NCBI GenBank assembly: GCA_964633355.1
Contig: CAZWGO010000010.1
Coordinates: 5,981-69,980, forward strand
Direction of reading: 5' to 3'
Source: Micavibrio_B sp964633355
GTDB lineage: Bacteria > Pseudomonadota > Alphaproteobacteria > Micavibrionales > Micavibrionaceae
DNA: 64,000 nucleotides
Shown here: positions 25,888 to 35,382 of the stretch, piece by piece
Layout of the letters: every line of letters starts with the position of its first letter
How positions within the stretch are numbered: position 1 is the first letter of the stretch
Notes under the pieces: generated by a model
Database searches by the model: none
Told to the model about the DNA's origin: nothing
Seen by the model: only the letters and a program-made list of their open reading frames with translations
Position numbers and translations under genes: made by a program

Positions 25888-26601
25888 TTATCTTTCAACA
25901 AGGACATGAAAGTAAGCATAACGGTTCGCACTTAGAAGAACACATCCTTGTGGTTGGCCGCTAATTGCAGAACCGGAAGTGCCTGCCTGTACGCCAGTTG
26001 TAAATAGGATGCCTTGGTTAGATCCAGTTGTAGTCATACTTACTAGATTAAAGTTCGCAGTTTCGTAGGTTTTGCTAATTCCAAGCTGGTCGTGAACTTT
26101 ATCACAAACCGCTTTGGTTGTATCAGGCAGTATAGCCATGATGTCAGCCGTATTAGTGGTCGGAGCCGTACCGGACGTTGTCCCAATATTAAAAACAGAG
26201 TTATTTCCGTTAAATACCCAGTCACCACCAGTTGTCACAACATCTTTCGGCGCTTTTGTATAAGTCGCACCGCCACCTGTTGGATAAAATACAGCCGCTT
26301 TCTGCTCTGCTTCTGTATCGAGAGCTGAGAAAGTTGAAGGTGTATCGAACAATAACGTACTTACATCGATACCGTTTGAAACCGACATACGAATGATAGC
26401 CGTTTTAAGGGATGCAGGATATTGTGTCAAAGCTGCGGAGCTTACCAAGCTTTTTTCGCTTGAAGCATCACCGCCGCCGGAACGGGTTGACTGTGTTACT
26501 GCGTATGACAGAGCTGCAAAAAGCGCCACCGCAATCAAGATTAGGAAAAGAACGTTGCCGCGCTCCCCTTGTCTTTTTAAATTCTTTGTTTCAGTTTTCA
26601 T
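25888..26601 (-). CDS. Pilin-like protein, candidate major pilin
   Basis: A 237-residue protein. After a charged leader (MKTETKNLKRQGERG) comes the hydrophobic helix NVLFLILIAVALFAALSYAV, as in type IV pilins, but without Glu5. The mature part is rich in Ser, Thr and Gly and carries two cysteines, one near TTKAVCDKV and one near QPQGCVLL, a plausible C-terminal disulfide loop. Low charge and a downstream stem-loop fit an abundant structural subunit, though this is inference. Prepilin peptidase is encoded at 35383. Confidence 0.75.
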   Translation of the reverse strand: MKTETKNLKRQGERGNVLFLILIAVALFAALSYAVTQSTRSGGGDASSEKSLVSSAALTQYPASLKTAIIRMSVSNGIDVSTLLFDTPSTFSALDTEAEQKAAVFYPTGGGATYTKAPKDVVTTGGDWVFNGNNSVFNIGTTSGTAPTTNTADIMAILPDTTKAVCDKVHDQLGISKTYETANFNLVSMTTTGSNQGILFTTGVQAGTSGSAISGQPQGCVLLSANRYAYFHVLVER

Positions 26602-26623
26602 TTATCTCTCCACTTTCTCTGGT

Positions 26624-27208
26624 TTAGGATTCTGTTTCTGACGCTTCATCAGCGCCGGATTCTTCTGTAGGCTCTGCAACAACAGGGACTGCAATATTAA
26701 CTTTCTCAATTCTCAAGGAAGCATCGATAGCATTAGACGCACATTCGCGACCGACACAAATAGAGTTTACTCCAACTTTCCAACCTGCGCCACCACTGAC
26801 AATATGTCCCATTATTTCCCTAAGTTGAGCATAGGCTGACGTATCTTTAGACTGGATAGTAATGACATTGTTATTGGCAGTGACAGTCAACCCCGGATAG
26901 AGAAGTTTCGCCTTTTCTGCAAACGCGGCAACCTCCTCTGTTGAAACTGCCGCCATCGTAATAACGGGTACTGTAGGCTTCAAACTTTCAGACGCCTGTA
27001 ATTGCCCGCGTAGTTTTGTCAATTGCTGTGTCTGGATCATCGAAAACAAACCAAGTGCAGCCACTGCCGCCCATGCAATACCTGCGGCAATAAGAACCGT
27101 ATTCCCCGAATGCTGAGGCAGCTTCTCAAGAAAGCGATTCAGATCGCTTGCAGATGCACCGCTTAAATATTTGCCGTATCTGCGCAAGTCGAAAGAGTTT
27201 GAGGGCAA
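26624..27208 (-). CDS. Bitopic pilus/secretion assembly protein, family unknown
   Basis: A 194-residue protein: about 38 cytoplasmic residues, one membrane helix at about 39-58, and a periplasmic domain with two cysteines (SICVGRECASN). The start is a TTG at 27208, supported by GGAG seven bases upstream; no ATG is available before residue 57. The topology resembles PilN/PilO-like alignment proteins. It begins a sub-operon with the two pilin-like genes and its own promoter at 27270-27298. Confidence 0.7.
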   Translation of the reverse strand: MPSNSFDLRRYGKYLSGASASDLNRFLEKLPQHSGNTVLIAAGIAWAAVAALGLFSMIQTQQLTKLRGQLQASESLKPTVPVITMAAVSTEEVAAFAEKAKLLYPGLTVTANNNVITIQSKDTSAYAQLREIMGHIVSGGAGWKVGVNSICVGRECASNAIDASLRIEKVNIAVPVVAEPTEESGADEASETES

Positions 27209-27269
27209 AGCTGTCTCCGGTTGGCAATAATTAGCCGCAAGTTTATTTTAAAAGCTAACTATTAAGGTG

Positions 27270-27298
27270 ATTGTAAAATTAGATAAAATTTTAGGCAA
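27270..27298 (-). promoter_or_regulatory. Internal promoter of the pilin sub-operon
   Basis: On the minus strand TTGCCT (27298-27293) is followed after 17 bases by TACAAT (27275-27270). The region is AT-rich and lies in the only sizeable gap (about 130 bases) in the pilus locus. Expected start near 27263, giving a leader of about 55 bases before the TTG at 27208. Confidence 0.6.
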
Positions 27299-27337
27299 GG
27301 TAGGACTGGAACAAAATTATATATCAAAATTGATGGT

Positions 27338-28354
27338 TTATGAAGAGCCTTTAATACGTATCCGTCCGTCCGGCTCAATTCCCGGCTGGGCTTGCCCCCG
27401 AACAGACATGACGCCTGTAGAATAAGCTGCCGGCACTAGAGCTTCCCAAGTGATGGATGTACCCTTTACTTCGTATTTGACTAATGTACCGTCAATCTTG
27501 CCCAGATCATCCAAAAGAACCTGAAGACGAACCATGCCGTCCAGCACTTCACTTCTCGTCGACTGCATGGCCTTGACCATAATGTCATTAGAGGCCGCTT
27601 CCGATTCTTGTTTGACTTTCTCAAGATTGCGATCGATTAGAGCCGTTAGAATATATTGCCCCGCCATAACGCTCAAAAGGCCGAATGAAATTAAGATCCC
27701 GCTGATAAGCAGCATCCTAGCCGCCGCCCTCGAAATCCGCTCTGTCATTAACTGGCGATTTGTCCAAGGGACTGGTTTTGCTACTTGAGGATTGATCGTG
27801 ACGAAATTAGCTTCCATACTTTGCACGCGTGGCAGGATAGTTCTGGCCGCGCCTAAATATATCTGCATGCGGTTGGTTTCATGATCCCAGCGCAAGGCTG
27901 AAGCGATACCTTCCTGTTCGTACATATAAACCGTTTCACGGTCCCAGTATTCGCTGTTGCCAGGAAGAGCGGCAGCCAAAGGGCACCAGCTATCCGGGCT
28001 GGATGCCAAGGCGCTGGACGGACATGCCAAGTACCAAATGCGATTATCTTCCACTGTATAGACAAAATGAACTTTTTCAGTTGCGCAAGACTGGCTGGCC
28101 GCATTCCATACGGCTTCATCTTCCAAACCCGGGACATGTGGAATTGATCCGCCAACAAGCTCAGACGGTAAATATGGCTTTAAATCTACTGTATAATATT
28201 TTTTTTCGCCCGCCAGCGTAGTCGATAAAGACGGCTTCGTTCTTTTTGCTTCTGCAGGAGATTCTACAGGTTGTGGATCGTCAAGCGCGACCGTTCTTTG
28301 TCCCGGAAACTTACCTTTAACCTTGTCGCCTAAACCCTTTAAATCAATGGCCAT
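27338..28354 (-). CDS. PilO2-like bitopic assembly protein
   Basis: A 338-residue protein with a cytoplasmic N-terminal domain of about 210 residues, one membrane helix at about 214-236 and a periplasmic coiled coil (LEKVKQESEAASNDI) plus a small beta-rich end. Several cysteines lie in the cytoplasmic part. The plan resembles PilO of R64-type pili or the fused PilM/PilO-like proteins of type IVb systems, but I do not recognise the family by motif. It follows the platform gene with a TAATG overlap. Confidence 0.65.
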   Translation of the reverse strand: MAIDLKGLGDKVKGKFPGQRTVALDDPQPVESPAEAKRTKPSLSTTLAGEKKYYTVDLKPYLPSELVGGSIPHVPGLEDEAVWNAASQSCATEKVHFVYTVEDNRIWYLACPSSALASSPDSWCPLAAALPGNSEYWDRETVYMYEQEGIASALRWDHETNRMQIYLGAARTILPRVQSMEANFVTINPQVAKPVPWTNRQLMTERISRAAARMLLISGILISFGLLSVMAGQYILTALIDRNLEKVKQESEAASNDIMVKAMQSTRSEVLDGMVRLQVLLDDLGKIDGTLVKYEVKGTSITWEALVPAAYSTGVMSVRGQAQPGIEPDGRIRIKGSS

Positions 28355-29574
28355 TACATCTGACCTTCCATCATACTGCCCATCATGCTGTCCATACTCA
28401 TATTCATAACCGTCAAGGCATAGATCGCACTACCAAAGGCAAGTGCGAGATATACACCGGTTAGAAGAAAGGCAATCCAGACAATCATTTTGTGTTTTAC
28501 CCGGGCCGACTGGCCACGCATTTCAGAAATCGATTCCATGATTGTAGCAACCTGACCGAGATCAGACAACCCAGCAAGCTCCATGCGCTCTGAACGCGTC
28601 AAAGGCTCACGATCCAAAGCAACGCCCAAGTTAACACCTTGGGCCAGCGTATCATTGGCTCTATCCCAATAAGTGGCAACTTCAGGAGAGTTAGAAGCTT
28701 CTGCTGATTGTTTCAGGGTATCGTTGATGGAAACATTGCTTTTTAGCATACGCGCCGCCGCAGACATCGAATCCGTAAAACTTAAATCTCTCAAATAACT
28801 TGAAATCAGAGGTATTTTGCGAACAATTCTTGCCGTCGGCCAGTCGCGTTTACCCCTATTAATAAAGTAAGAAAACATACACCAGACCATAAAGGCCGCC
28901 ATGCCGAAGGCGCCGTAAATCAACAAATCCCATGTCAAAGCGAGATTGGACACGACATTCTGGTATTTCTCGGCATTTTCGCCTTCTTTTGGCGCGTTAT
29001 CCTTGAACCAGCCAAGCACCATGTCTTTACCCCAGAAAAGGGACTGAACAATAGTAATAACGTCAAAGGCCAGCCAGCCCATCGTACCTAAGACAGCTGC
29101 CGTATTCTTTCGCTTTTGCGAGATTGAGTGAATGGCATAGGGAATGCCCTCATGTAAACGATTCGAACGTTCGCTGGCAGATAAAATAGCGATTGTCGAA
29201 CGATCAAAAACATTAAGCGATTGAAGCGCGTCGATAACGCCCAAACCTCTGGCAAGAGTCTCGCGGGCGGGAGATAAAATATTCTGGCGCGTTGGGTTTT
29301 CTTCAGCCTCGATAATTTTCCAAAGAGCAACACCTGGTGAAGTTGATGTCGAACGAAACATAATTCCACGCAAGAGCTGAATCTGCCACCAACTGGATCG
29401 GCCTAACAATCTCTCCAAAGAAGATCTTGAATGAGGGCGAATAGTTAAAACATGACCGCCTTTTTTTGATATGGCATCGCGGACATCATTTTCAGTCGGC
29501 AAGTAAATCGTCTCGGAAACTTTTTTGGGTCCCGATCTTGTATCGTAAGCGATTTCTACCATCCATTGCTGCAT
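28354..29574 (-). CDS. Inner-membrane platform protein, GspF/PilR/BfpE-like
   Basis: A 406-residue polytopic membrane protein with duplicated GspF-type cytoplasmic helical domains and three or four membrane helices (about 175-195, 215-240 and 365-390). The second half contains the conserved LAGLSDLGQVATIMESISE stretch. It recruits the assembly ATPase and pilin subunits in type IV pilus and type II secretion systems. It is placed between the ATPase gene and the PilO-like gene as in R64 and BFP clusters. Confidence 0.85.
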   Translation of the reverse strand: MQQWMVEIAYDTRSGPKKVSETIYLPTENDVRDAISKKGGHVLTIRPHSRSSLERLLGRSSWWQIQLLRGIMFRSTSTSPGVALWKIIEAEENPTRQNILSPARETLARGLGVIDALQSLNVFDRSTIAILSASERSNRLHEGIPYAIHSISQKRKNTAAVLGTMGWLAFDVITIVQSLFWGKDMVLGWFKDNAPKEGENAEKYQNVVSNLALTWDLLIYGAFGMAAFMVWCMFSYFINRGKRDWPTARIVRKIPLISSYLRDLSFTDSMSAAARMLKSNVSINDTLKQSAEASNSPEVATYWDRANDTLAQGVNLGVALDREPLTRSERMELAGLSDLGQVATIMESISEMRGQSARVKHKMIVWIAFLLTGVYLALAFGSAIYALTVMNMSMDSMMGSMMEGQM

Positions 29575-29585
29575 AAGCTTTTACC

Positions 29586-31382
29586 TTATGATTCCAAATA
29601 GGAAATGGCTGATTTAGGATCAACAAGGCCCGATTGTACAAGATCAATCAACCCTTCTTTACGGCTGTGAACGATCACACCTTCCTGGTCGATGATTTCG
29701 TTGACGTTACTCATCAACGCACGATAAATTTTATCCCGCTCTGCAGGTCCGGGCGTAATGAGCATCGCATCCAAAAGAAGCGTTCTTCCTGAAATACCCG
29801 TTCTGTTACATAAATCACAACCTGATGAATTATGACGGCGGACAGGCGTATCAGCGCTTAGATTTACTTGTCGCAATTCATGAGTATCCAGCACTTCACC
29901 GGCCGTTGTTTTATGTGCACAGCCCTGACAAATCATTTTAACCAAACGCTGATTGATAATACATCTGGCTTGCTGGGCAAGCGTATAGGTTGATGAACGT
30001 TCACGTTCATGAGAAATCAACGATTTCAATCGTTCGAAAGTTTGTAGTGCCGTATCCGCGTGAACTGTAGAAATAACCGTGTGACCGGATTCAGCGGCTT
30101 TAAGCGCCGTTTCGACGGTGTTGCTATCCCGCAATTCCCCGATGACGATATAGTCAGGATCATGACGCATCGCGGCGCGGATCAGATCGGCAAACTCACC
30201 ACCCGGCATACCTGGCCTGACTTGCCACTGCGTTGCATATCTCAGTTCATATTCGATCGGATCCTCGATCGTCAAAACATGACGACGGCGACGATCGATT
30301 TGTTGCACGCAAGCATATAGCGTTGTTGTTTTACCAGAACCTGTTGGGCCTGAAAGCATAATCAAACCACCGCCACCTTTAATTTCAGGTGAGAGAAGCT
30401 GGGACAAATAATCGCTGACATCTTCATGCCGTTTGAAAAGCTCGTCGAAACCCTTAAGAGAAGCGCGGTCGAGGAGACGAAGAGTAAGCTTTTCGCCGTC
30501 TTGCGCCTGAGGACCGGCGGCCACACGAACATCAATCACGCGGCCTTGCCAGGTAAAGCTAAAACGGCCGTCTTTTGGCGTAACACGATCACCGAAGTTC
30601 ATACCGGCATCGCGCTTAATAAGAGTTGTCAGACGCGCCATCGCATCTGGCGGCAACAAATGCATCGGGATCATATCGCCATCGATACGATAGCGTATCC
30701 AGTTTGGCGCTGCAGGGTTATTATCCTGCAATAAGTGAACATCCGATACGCGCATTTGAAGCGATTCCGCCATCATGTCGCGCAGAAACTGATTCAGGAG
30801 CAAACCGTTATCTGTATCATTCAGCCAAGTAGAAAGGGTTTTTTCACAGCGGTCAGCTGACAGATCATGGACAGATCGAAGAGTTTTTAAAAGCTCCGTC
30901 CGGTCCCATACTTCGATTTCAACTTTCTCGACAAGCAAACCGCTTCGATTGGAAGTCGACATCAGGGATTCAACTTGGCGATCATTCAAATCATTTAGTG
31001 GCGCGATTTTCATGACACCGTTGGCAAGGCCAATCAGGTGAATGTTAAGCGGAAGCCAAGACTGAACTGGAAGGATAGACCGTAATTGGTCGCCGGTTGC
31101 ACGATCGCGTACCGTGTTTTCTTTTTCCTTCTCATTATCGATGATACTAGGCGCACCAGCCATATCGAGAAGCTGGTCTGTTGAGCGAGTTACACCGAGT
31201 TCAATAAGCAGATTTCTTTCTTTCTGGACCATGTCCAGATAGCGCTCGCGCCCTTCACTGGCGCGCAGTTTTCTACGGTCGCGCCATTGGCGACGCTCCA
31301 GCCCGCCCGGCGGCAATGCGGCATTTCCATTCCGGCGCTCATTGATATCTTCAGAGGCGCCTTGCGTTGGTTGATCTTTCAT
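29586..31382 (-). CDS. Pilus assembly/secretion ATPase, GspE/PilB/PilQ family
   Basis: A 598-residue hexameric ATPase that drives subunit assembly. Walker A is GPTGSGKTTTLYA, the Asp box lies nearby (TIEDPIEY), Walker B is YIVIGELRD, and the His box is SGHTVISTVHAD. A tetracysteine zinc motif follows (CQGC and later CDLC), which is a feature of assembly ATPases. The N-terminal 100 residues are charged and unusual. It is the only ATPase in the locus, so no retraction motor (PilT) is encoded here. Confidence 0.92.
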   Translation of the reverse strand: MKDQPTQGASEDINERRNGNAALPPGGLERRQWRDRRKLRASEGRERYLDMVQKERNLLIELGVTRSTDQLLDMAGAPSIIDNEKEKENTVRDRATGDQLRSILPVQSWLPLNIHLIGLANGVMKIAPLNDLNDRQVESLMSTSNRSGLLVEKVEIEVWDRTELLKTLRSVHDLSADRCEKTLSTWLNDTDNGLLLNQFLRDMMAESLQMRVSDVHLLQDNNPAAPNWIRYRIDGDMIPMHLLPPDAMARLTTLIKRDAGMNFGDRVTPKDGRFSFTWQGRVIDVRVAAGPQAQDGEKLTLRLLDRASLKGFDELFKRHEDVSDYLSQLLSPEIKGGGGLIMLSGPTGSGKTTTLYACVQQIDRRRRHVLTIEDPIEYELRYATQWQVRPGMPGGEFADLIRAAMRHDPDYIVIGELRDSNTVETALKAAESGHTVISTVHADTALQTFERLKSLISHERERSSTYTLAQQARCIINQRLVKMICQGCAHKTTAGEVLDTHELRQVNLSADTPVRRHNSSGCDLCNRTGISGRTLLLDAMLITPGPAERDKIYRALMSNVNEIIDQEGVIVHSRKEGLIDLVQSGLVDPKSAISYLES

Positions 31383-31393
31383 GTCTTCAAGTC

Positions 31394-32923
31394 CTATTGC
31401 GAGCTTGATGACGCAGAGGAAGTTGTGGGGGAAACTGCGGTACTTCCGCTGCCAGTCGAGCTACCTCCTGATTGTGCCGTAGTACGGTTAATAGAAGATA
31501 AAGACCTGTCGAAAAGAAGACGAATTCTATCGCGGCCACTAACGAAATCAACACCCTGAGAAGTTATGTCAACCACCCATTGAATCCCGCCTAAAACAAT
31601 CTGCTGGTTGTCACTGACAACGCGGCTTCCGCCAGGTCCATTGATGATTGCTCGCTTGTTGGAATGGGATGTAATCACAAAGCCTTCCAGTGCAGCTGAC
31701 TTGTCAACTGGCTTGACTGAAGCGGTCTCTTTGCCCGGAGTAGTGGTCTCAACAACGACTGCTTTCGTATCACGATTAACCGCAGAACTGGCAGACCCAC
31801 GAACAGGAAGGACAAGTACGCCGCGTGCGCCGTCATGATATATCTGAACATCATCTATAATCGAACCTTCACGGATCGCTGACCATGTAAGCGTCATGGG
31901 ACAGGCCTCGATGGGTTTTAAAATTGTCCCTGCGCTACATCCGATGTGAGAAACACTAAGACCATTCTCAATGCCTCCTAACTTAATATCATTAATAGCC
32001 ATATCCGTGTCGCCGACATTAACAAGCGAAACGGTAACAGATGCTTCACTATTAATAGTGCCGAAATCGATTTCTTCCTGAGAGGCGACCATTAAACCCT
32101 TTCCTGCAATGGCAGGCGGGAAGATATTTGCCTTTTCAACATCTTCCGGTTCGTAAGTCCCAAGCAATTCAACGCTCGCAACACGGGTGGATCCTGTATG
32201 CTCGACCATCAAAACACCATCGGATTGACCACTCGCGGAAGGTGACCAGGTCAGTTCGACAACACATGCCGCACCCGGCAACAACTTTGCACATTGAGTT
32301 TTGAAACTATATCCCGATGATTCCGGTGAAACGGTTACATTTGTAATTTCGATCGGATCAGACGTTACGTTTCGAAGGATAACCGATTTAACCAAAGGCC
32401 GCCCACTCGTCGGCGAACCGAAATCAATCTCATCAGGGATCATTTCGACATCACTTAAAAGCTTGTCAGCATCATCCCCTTCCTGCACATCCCCCGTCAT
32501 AGAAGCTGTCGTCAGGCGGGATTTTGCATCATGACGAACGAGCGCCTCGACGCGCCAGGTTCCATTTTTTAAACCTTTAATATTGACAACCAATGCACAT
32601 TCCGCGCCCGACACGACTGGCGCATCTGAACATTCATCAACTGAAATGGAAGCCGATACAGTAGAAGATGGATAAAGATCAATTTTCGAAATTTTAATGT
32701 CTTTGCCGCTATCATTTCTAAAGCGCATGACAACTTGCGCCGATGAACCAACAGTAACTTCGCCAGCATCAATTTCATCATCAACAGGCGTTAATCCACC
32801 GCCAGCCACACCTCCAGCCGCTACGCGATTGGCCGGATCGTCAAGCGCCGTTGCCAAAGCCGGCGTATATGGCATCAACAAAAGTGAAATAGAAACAGCG
32901 GAGAGAATAAGATTTTTTTTCAT
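31394..32923 (-). CDS. Exported protein with three ASH-like domains and PilP-like end
   Basis: A 509-residue protein with a signal peptide (cut near ALATA, residue 25). It has three Ig-fold repeats of the ASH/choice-of-anchor type at about 45-140, 165-260 and 285-380. Each begins with an IDFG or DAGEV motif, continues with a V-x-L/F-x-N pattern, and has a cysteine pair, for example near QCAKLLPGAACVVELTW. A Ser/Thr-rich linker leads to a small domain at about 410-475 that resembles PilP/GspC segments contacting secretins. The stop ends in a Ser-rich tail. It is coupled to the secretin gene by TGATG, so it likely works in the periplasm on the same machine. Confidence 0.75.
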   Translation of the reverse strand: MKKNLILSAVSISLLLMPYTPALATALDDPANRVAAGGVAGGGLTPVDDEIDAGEVTVGSSAQVVMRFRNDSGKDIKISKIDLYPSSTVSASISVDECSDAPVVSGAECALVVNIKGLKNGTWRVEALVRHDAKSRLTTASMTGDVQEGDDADKLLSDVEMIPDEIDFGSPTSGRPLVKSVILRNVTSDPIEITNVTVSPESSGYSFKTQCAKLLPGAACVVELTWSPSASGQSDGVLMVEHTGSTRVASVELLGTYEPEDVEKANIFPPAIAGKGLMVASQEEIDFGTINSEASVTVSLVNVGDTDMAINDIKLGGIENGLSVSHIGCSAGTILKPIEACPMTLTWSAIREGSIIDDVQIYHDGARGVLVLPVRGSASSAVNRDTKAVVVETTTPGKETASVKPVDKSAALEGFVITSHSNKRAIINGPGGSRVVSDNQQIVLGGIQWVVDITSQGVDFVSGRDRIRLLFDRSLSSINRTTAQSGGSSTGSGSTAVSPTTSSASSSSQ

Positions 32924-34869
32924 CAGAGTAACCCCCCATCAGAAGAAAGCGCTTCTTCGTCAAGTGACGTTTTTTCAACCGGCGGCGGGGCTGGTGACGA
33001 AATCCGTCGTATTGTTGGCATCATTGAATCTGAGGTAGACGAAGAAACAGGTGTAATGCGCCTCGCGGTGGGCATCATCGCTTTTTCCTGCTCCATTGCG
33101 CTGTCGGCTGATGCAGATGGTATAATAGATTGAGGCTCTAAAATTCCTATTGAATCTTCTTCAGGCACTTCTACTTTTATCGCAACTTTTTCCGGCTCTG
33201 GCTTTTTAGCTTTTGTTTCTATGCGCTTGGTGATGACCGGAGCTTTTGCAGCTGCTTTGGCTGTCTCGACAGGCGTCTCTTTTTCCTCGGGAATAGCAGC
33301 AATTTTTTTCTCAGCTACAGGCTCTTTTATATCAGTTGCTTCCGTAAGCTCCTCCGGCACCAATAGCTCGGGCGCTGGAACATCAAGCGGTAAATCAGAT
33401 GGCAACTCACTGGCTTTCATGGCAGCGACCGGGAATTCTGCGGCAGGTTCTGCCATTTTAACTTTCGCTTTAGGCGTAAAGACGATGACGCGCGGTTTTA
33501 ATAAAAATACCAATTCAACGTTATCTGTCTGCGCCGTTCTAGACGATGGCAAAATAGGCTCGTTGATACCAGGACCTTGAGAATTCAGGCTGTCTCTTTC
33601 ACGGACCAAACCGCCGATCAAAAGAGAATCTCCGGGACGTACACGAACTTGCGTTTGGAGCTCACGCTCCGATGTATTAGGCAATTGAACTCGAGATTCT
33701 TCACTAGCTTGGAAATCTTCGATACCTCGAACTTCCTGCAAAAGAATATTAATATTCCCATAGACTGTCGCATTATCCCAGTTGGAACCGATTACGAGTG
33801 TAAAACCACTATCTACAGAATCTGTCGTCGTCGATGTGGTCGTCGTGCCGCCATCTGTTGTTGTCCGTGAAACCGAAGCCAGATAGTTTTGCGTATCAGC
33901 AACACGAAGTCTCGCTTCGGAACCCGCCAAAACCGTAATCTGTGGCTGAGAAATAGTCTTCACCGCACCATAATCAGAAATAAAGCGGAAGACATCACCC
34001 GTGGTCAGGTTTACATCCCCGGTTGTCGGCAAACCGATGCTTACCGGCGTCCCCAAATCAGCCAATGGCGCACCGGACAGGCTTAAACCCAGATTATATT
34101 TACCGAGTGTTTCGAAATAGCTCCAGTTAATGCCTGTAGAGTTACCGGCGTTAAGTGATACTTCCCAAATGTAGGTTTCAAAAACAATCAAAGCCGTGTT
34201 CTGGCGTAGGCGTTGAAAATAGCGTTTAGCAACTTCTGCTGTTCTTTCGCTGGCGCGGTAGACGATTGTTCTTGTACTTGGATCGGTAATCGGCGCACTG
34301 CCGGTAATTTCCGCGATCGCTCCCGAAACATTGGTCATGAGCTGTCCAACCTGATCGGCAGCGGCAATTGGCGGAATCGAGACTGTAAAAATCTGCGTAT
34401 CCTTGACGTTCAATACGCCTCTTTCATAAGAGCAGTAAAGATCCGCCAAGCCACAAAGCTGTTGGACGACTTCATTCAATGGGCCTTTGAGATTGGTAAT
34501 CGTGACGGTGTTTTCAAGACTACGGCTGGTTTCAAAGGAAACCGGAATATCCGTGCCATCCATAACGAGTTGCAAGGCGCCGGCTAGTGTTTCATTTCTA
34601 AGTTCGTAAGGCCCGACTATTTTGGACGGTAAAGGATCGCCCTCTTCAGATTCGGGAAGTAAAATATCTTCGCCCAGCGGTAAATATTGAACCGGATCGG
34701 GGCGCTCATTAACGGCCTGCTTGCGCGTATCAGCGCTTGTCGGTGGCGGAATATTTACATCTCTGGCTTTTGGACCTTCGGCATCAGCACAGCCTGATAA
34801 GGCCGCGACGCCAATCATTAAAGCCAAAAAAGATTTTCTGAATGTAATGTGCTTGTATTCAATGTGCAT
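32923..34869 (-). CDS. Outer-membrane secretin lipoprotein (PilN/BfpB-like)
   Basis: About 648 residues. A lipoprotein signal ends LSGC. An STN-type domain follows (about 75-155), then an N1-like domain and the secretin core. The core is recognisable by VKTISQPQITVLAGSEA, GDSLLIGGLVRERDS and the end VELVFLLKPRVIVFTP. An extra C-terminal tail of about 180 residues is rich in Glu, Ala, Pro and Lys and contains two similar copies of MMPTxRRI. I place the start at 34869, directly after the receiver gene stop with GGGGA upstream. It forms the outer-membrane pore of the pilus or secretion system. Confidence 0.9.
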   Translation of the reverse strand: MHIEYKHITFRKSFLALMIGVAALSGCADAEGPKARDVNIPPPTSADTRKQAVNERPDPVQYLPLGEDILLPESEEGDPLPSKIVGPYELRNETLAGALQLVMDGTDIPVSFETSRSLENTVTITNLKGPLNEVVQQLCGLADLYCSYERGVLNVKDTQIFTVSIPPIAAADQVGQLMTNVSGAIAEITGSAPITDPSTRTIVYRASERTAEVAKRYFQRLRQNTALIVFETYIWEVSLNAGNSTGINWSYFETLGKYNLGLSLSGAPLADLGTPVSIGLPTTGDVNLTTGDVFRFISDYGAVKTISQPQITVLAGSEARLRVADTQNYLASVSRTTTDGGTTTTSTTTDSVDSGFTLVIGSNWDNATVYGNINILLQEVRGIEDFQASEESRVQLPNTSERELQTQVRVRPGDSLLIGGLVRERDSLNSQGPGINEPILPSSRTAQTDNVELVFLLKPRVIVFTPKAKVKMAEPAAEFPVAAMKASELPSDLPLDVPAPELLVPEELTEATDIKEPVAEKKIAAIPEEKETPVETAKAAAKAPVITKRIETKAKKPEPEKVAIKVEVPEEDSIGILEPQSIIPSASADSAMEQEKAMMPTARRITPVSSSTSDSMMPTIRRISSPAPPPVEKTSLDEEALSSDGGLL

Positions 34870-34870
34870 T

Positions 34871-35269
34871 CTAATCCCCATCTGATCCTATTTTCGCCTG
34901 CTGGATTGCACGCGTGGCCATTTTAATCAGACGGTCTTTTTGGACCGGCTTCATAAGAACAGCACTTACAGACCATTTAGTAGCTTCACTCAGCAAGTCC
35001 GGATTCTGATCGCCCGTTACAAGTATAACAGGCGCCTTAATTCCACGTCCTCTAAGGCTTTTGATGAATTCAAAGCCGTCAATAGGCTCCATGCGAACAT
35101 CAACAATTGCCAAATCGATCCCCTTATCCATTTCAGCCAGCGCAGCAGATCCATCGGATGCTTCTATGGTTTCAAAAGAAGCATCTTTCAGATATCTGAC
35201 TATTTGCATGCGTACAAAATCATTGTCTTCGACAATCAGGACTTTGCCACCGGAGGATACTTCTGACAT
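34871..35269 (-). CDS. Stand-alone response regulator receiver
   Basis: A single REC domain of about 132 residues with no output domain. Visible are the acidic pair in VLIVEDNDF, the phospho-acceptor in LAIVDVRMEPIDG, the Thr in ILVTGDQ, and the Lys in VLMKPVQ. Start at 35269 (MSEVSSGG); the frame is open to a GTG at 35326 but the added residues are unconserved. First gene of the pilus operon, two bases before the secretin start, so it probably tunes pilus assembly by protein contact. A short inverted repeat CTCGA-A-TCGAG lies at 35282-35292. Confidence 0.88.
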   Translation of the reverse strand: MSEVSSGGKVLIVEDNDFVRMQIVRYLKDASFETIEASDGSAALAEMDKGIDLAIVDVRMEPIDGFEFIKSLRGRGIKAPVILVTGDQNPDLLSEATKWSVSAVLMKPVQKDRLIKMATRAIQQAKIGSDGD

Positions 35270-35382
35270 AATTTGGGACAACTCGAATCGAGGTAGGACG
35301 TTTTTAAAAGTTAATGCAAACCTCACCTATTTGCAATAAGGAGTTATCAACATCCTATTTTATCTCATAAGGTATATTAAAC

